A DNA stretch of 5,397 nt from an uncultured Gammaproteobacteria bacterium (GTDB lineage: Bacteria; Pseudomonadota; Gammaproteobacteria; Pseudomonadales; Pseudohongiellaceae). The stretch's first letter is position 1; every line of letters begins with the position of its first letter. The DNA lies in the NCBI GenBank assembly GCA_903889815.1, contig CAISYX010000116.1, forward strand, positions 1 through 5,397. The letters are read 5' to 3'. The translations under genes and the position numbers were made by a program. Under the pieces are notes generated by a model that saw only the letters and a program-made list of their open reading frames with translations, did not search any database and was not told the DNA's origin. Positions 4,868-5,397 of this stretch are shown one piece after another.

Positions 4868-5397
4868 ATGATAAAAAGCGATCAACTTGTTGAACTAAAT
4901 GCAGAATTTCAGATCCTTGAGCCCCGCGAGATCCTGCGGCATATTCTGAAGGAGATTCCCGCCATCGCCGTGTCTTTCAGCGGTGCGGAAGATATCGCTC
5001 TGGTGCATATGGCATGGAAAGCCAACAAGCAGATCAAGGTGTTCAGCCTGGACACCGGGCGCCTGCACCCGGAAACGCTGCGCTTCATCGAGCAGGTGCG
5101 CAAACTCTGGAACCTCGACCTCGAGATCATGAGCCCGGATGCGGCACAACTGCAGACGCTCACCCGTGCCAAGGGCCTGTTCAGCTTCTATGAGGATGGT
5201 CACGAGGAATGCTGCGGCATTCGCAAAGTCGAACCGCTGCGGCGCCAGCTGGCAGGGCTGGACGCCTGGATTACCGGGCAGCGCCGCGACCAGAGCCCGA
5301 CCCGCGCTGAAGTGCCCGTCGCCCAGCTGGACAAGGCCTTCTCAACCGCTGCCAGGCCCCTGCTGAAATTCAATCCACTGGCCAACTGGACCTCGAA
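4868..5397 (+). CDS. cysH: Assimilatory adenylylsulfate (APS) reductase, 5' part (3' end outside window)
   Basis: CysH reduces activated sulfate to sulfite with thioredoxin, feeding sulfide and cysteine synthesis in the cytoplasm. The frame is open to the window end, giving 176 complete codons of a protein usually around 240-270 residues. The nucleotide-binding loop is SFSGAED (36-42), followed by VFSLDTGRLHPET (58-70), GLFSFY (103-108), ECCGIRK (114-120) and ITGQRRDQSP (135-144). The adjacent cysteines C115-C116 bind half of a [4Fe-4S] cluster and distinguish APS reductases, as in Pseudomonas, from the cluster-free PAPS reductase of E. coli. The second cysteine pair and the C-terminal catalytic cysteine lie outside the window. 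The ATG at 4868 is chosen because it leaves about 35 residues before the loop, normal for the family, and GTGAAG at 4856-4861 gives a weak ribosome site six bases upstream. It diverges from thrH. Confidence 0.95.
   Translation, partial: MIKSDQLVELNAEFQILEPREILRHILKEIPAIAVSFSGAEDIALVHMAWKANKQIKVFSLDTGRLHPETLRFIEQVRKLWNLDLEIMSPDAAQLQTLTRAKGLFSFYEDGHEECCGIRKVEPLRRQLAGLDAWITGQRRDQSPTRAEVPVAQLDKAFSTAARPLLKFNPLANWTS

Noticed and set aside
1..5397. Mobile elements, CRISPR arrays, toxin-antitoxin or defence genes, tRNA or rRNA
   Set aside because: Read on both strands; nothing beyond the six metabolic, ribosomal or envelope genes could be supported, and no direct repeats of array type or terminal inverted repeats were seen.

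Overview
The window looks like a chromosomal housekeeping segment from a GC-rich gammaproteobacterium. PurB, the ribosomal oxygenase RoxA/YcfD, PabB and ThrH all read most like gammaproteobacterial versions. From memory, cysH, thrH and pabB are also adjacent in Pseudomonas aeruginosa. I cannot name the genus; a Pseudomonas-like or related marine or soil lineage is the best guess. I see no transposase, integrase, phage gene, CRISPR array, tRNA or rRNA.

Layout. Positions 1-4038 hold four genes on the + strand, packed like one operon: the 3' part of purB (adenylosuccinate lyase); roxA (2-oxoglutarate oxygenase of the large ribosomal subunit), which overlaps purB by 4 nt; an exported orphan protein with a secretin N-domain, 32 nt further on; and pabB (aminodeoxychorismate synthase component I), which starts at a TTG overlapping the previous stop by 4 nt. 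A short, strikingly AT-rich junction (about 4005-4062) separates pabB from the convergent thrH on the - strand (phosphoserine phosphatase / homoserine phosphotransferase). A 188-nt GC-rich divergent spacer follows. It contains overlapping inverted repeats and leads to cysH on the + strand (assimilatory APS reductase of the Cys-Cys, iron-sulfur type), which is cut by the right edge.

How the genes relate. ThrH makes serine from phosphoserine and CysH makes sulfite for cysteine synthesis, so this pair sits upstream of both precursors of cysteine. PabB feeds folate synthesis, and serine and folate meet in one-carbon metabolism, which in turn supplies the purine pathway that includes PurB. RoxA modifies the ribosome and depends on oxygen and 2-oxoglutarate. 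The metabolic theme is an inference from gene content, not proof of co-regulation.

For a new system, I found no defence, toxin or mobile module. The least explained element is the secretin-domain protein: it keeps secretin-like end regions but is far too short to form a secretin channel, and it is translationally coupled to a folate gene. The cysH leader with its competing hairpins is the second point worth testing.
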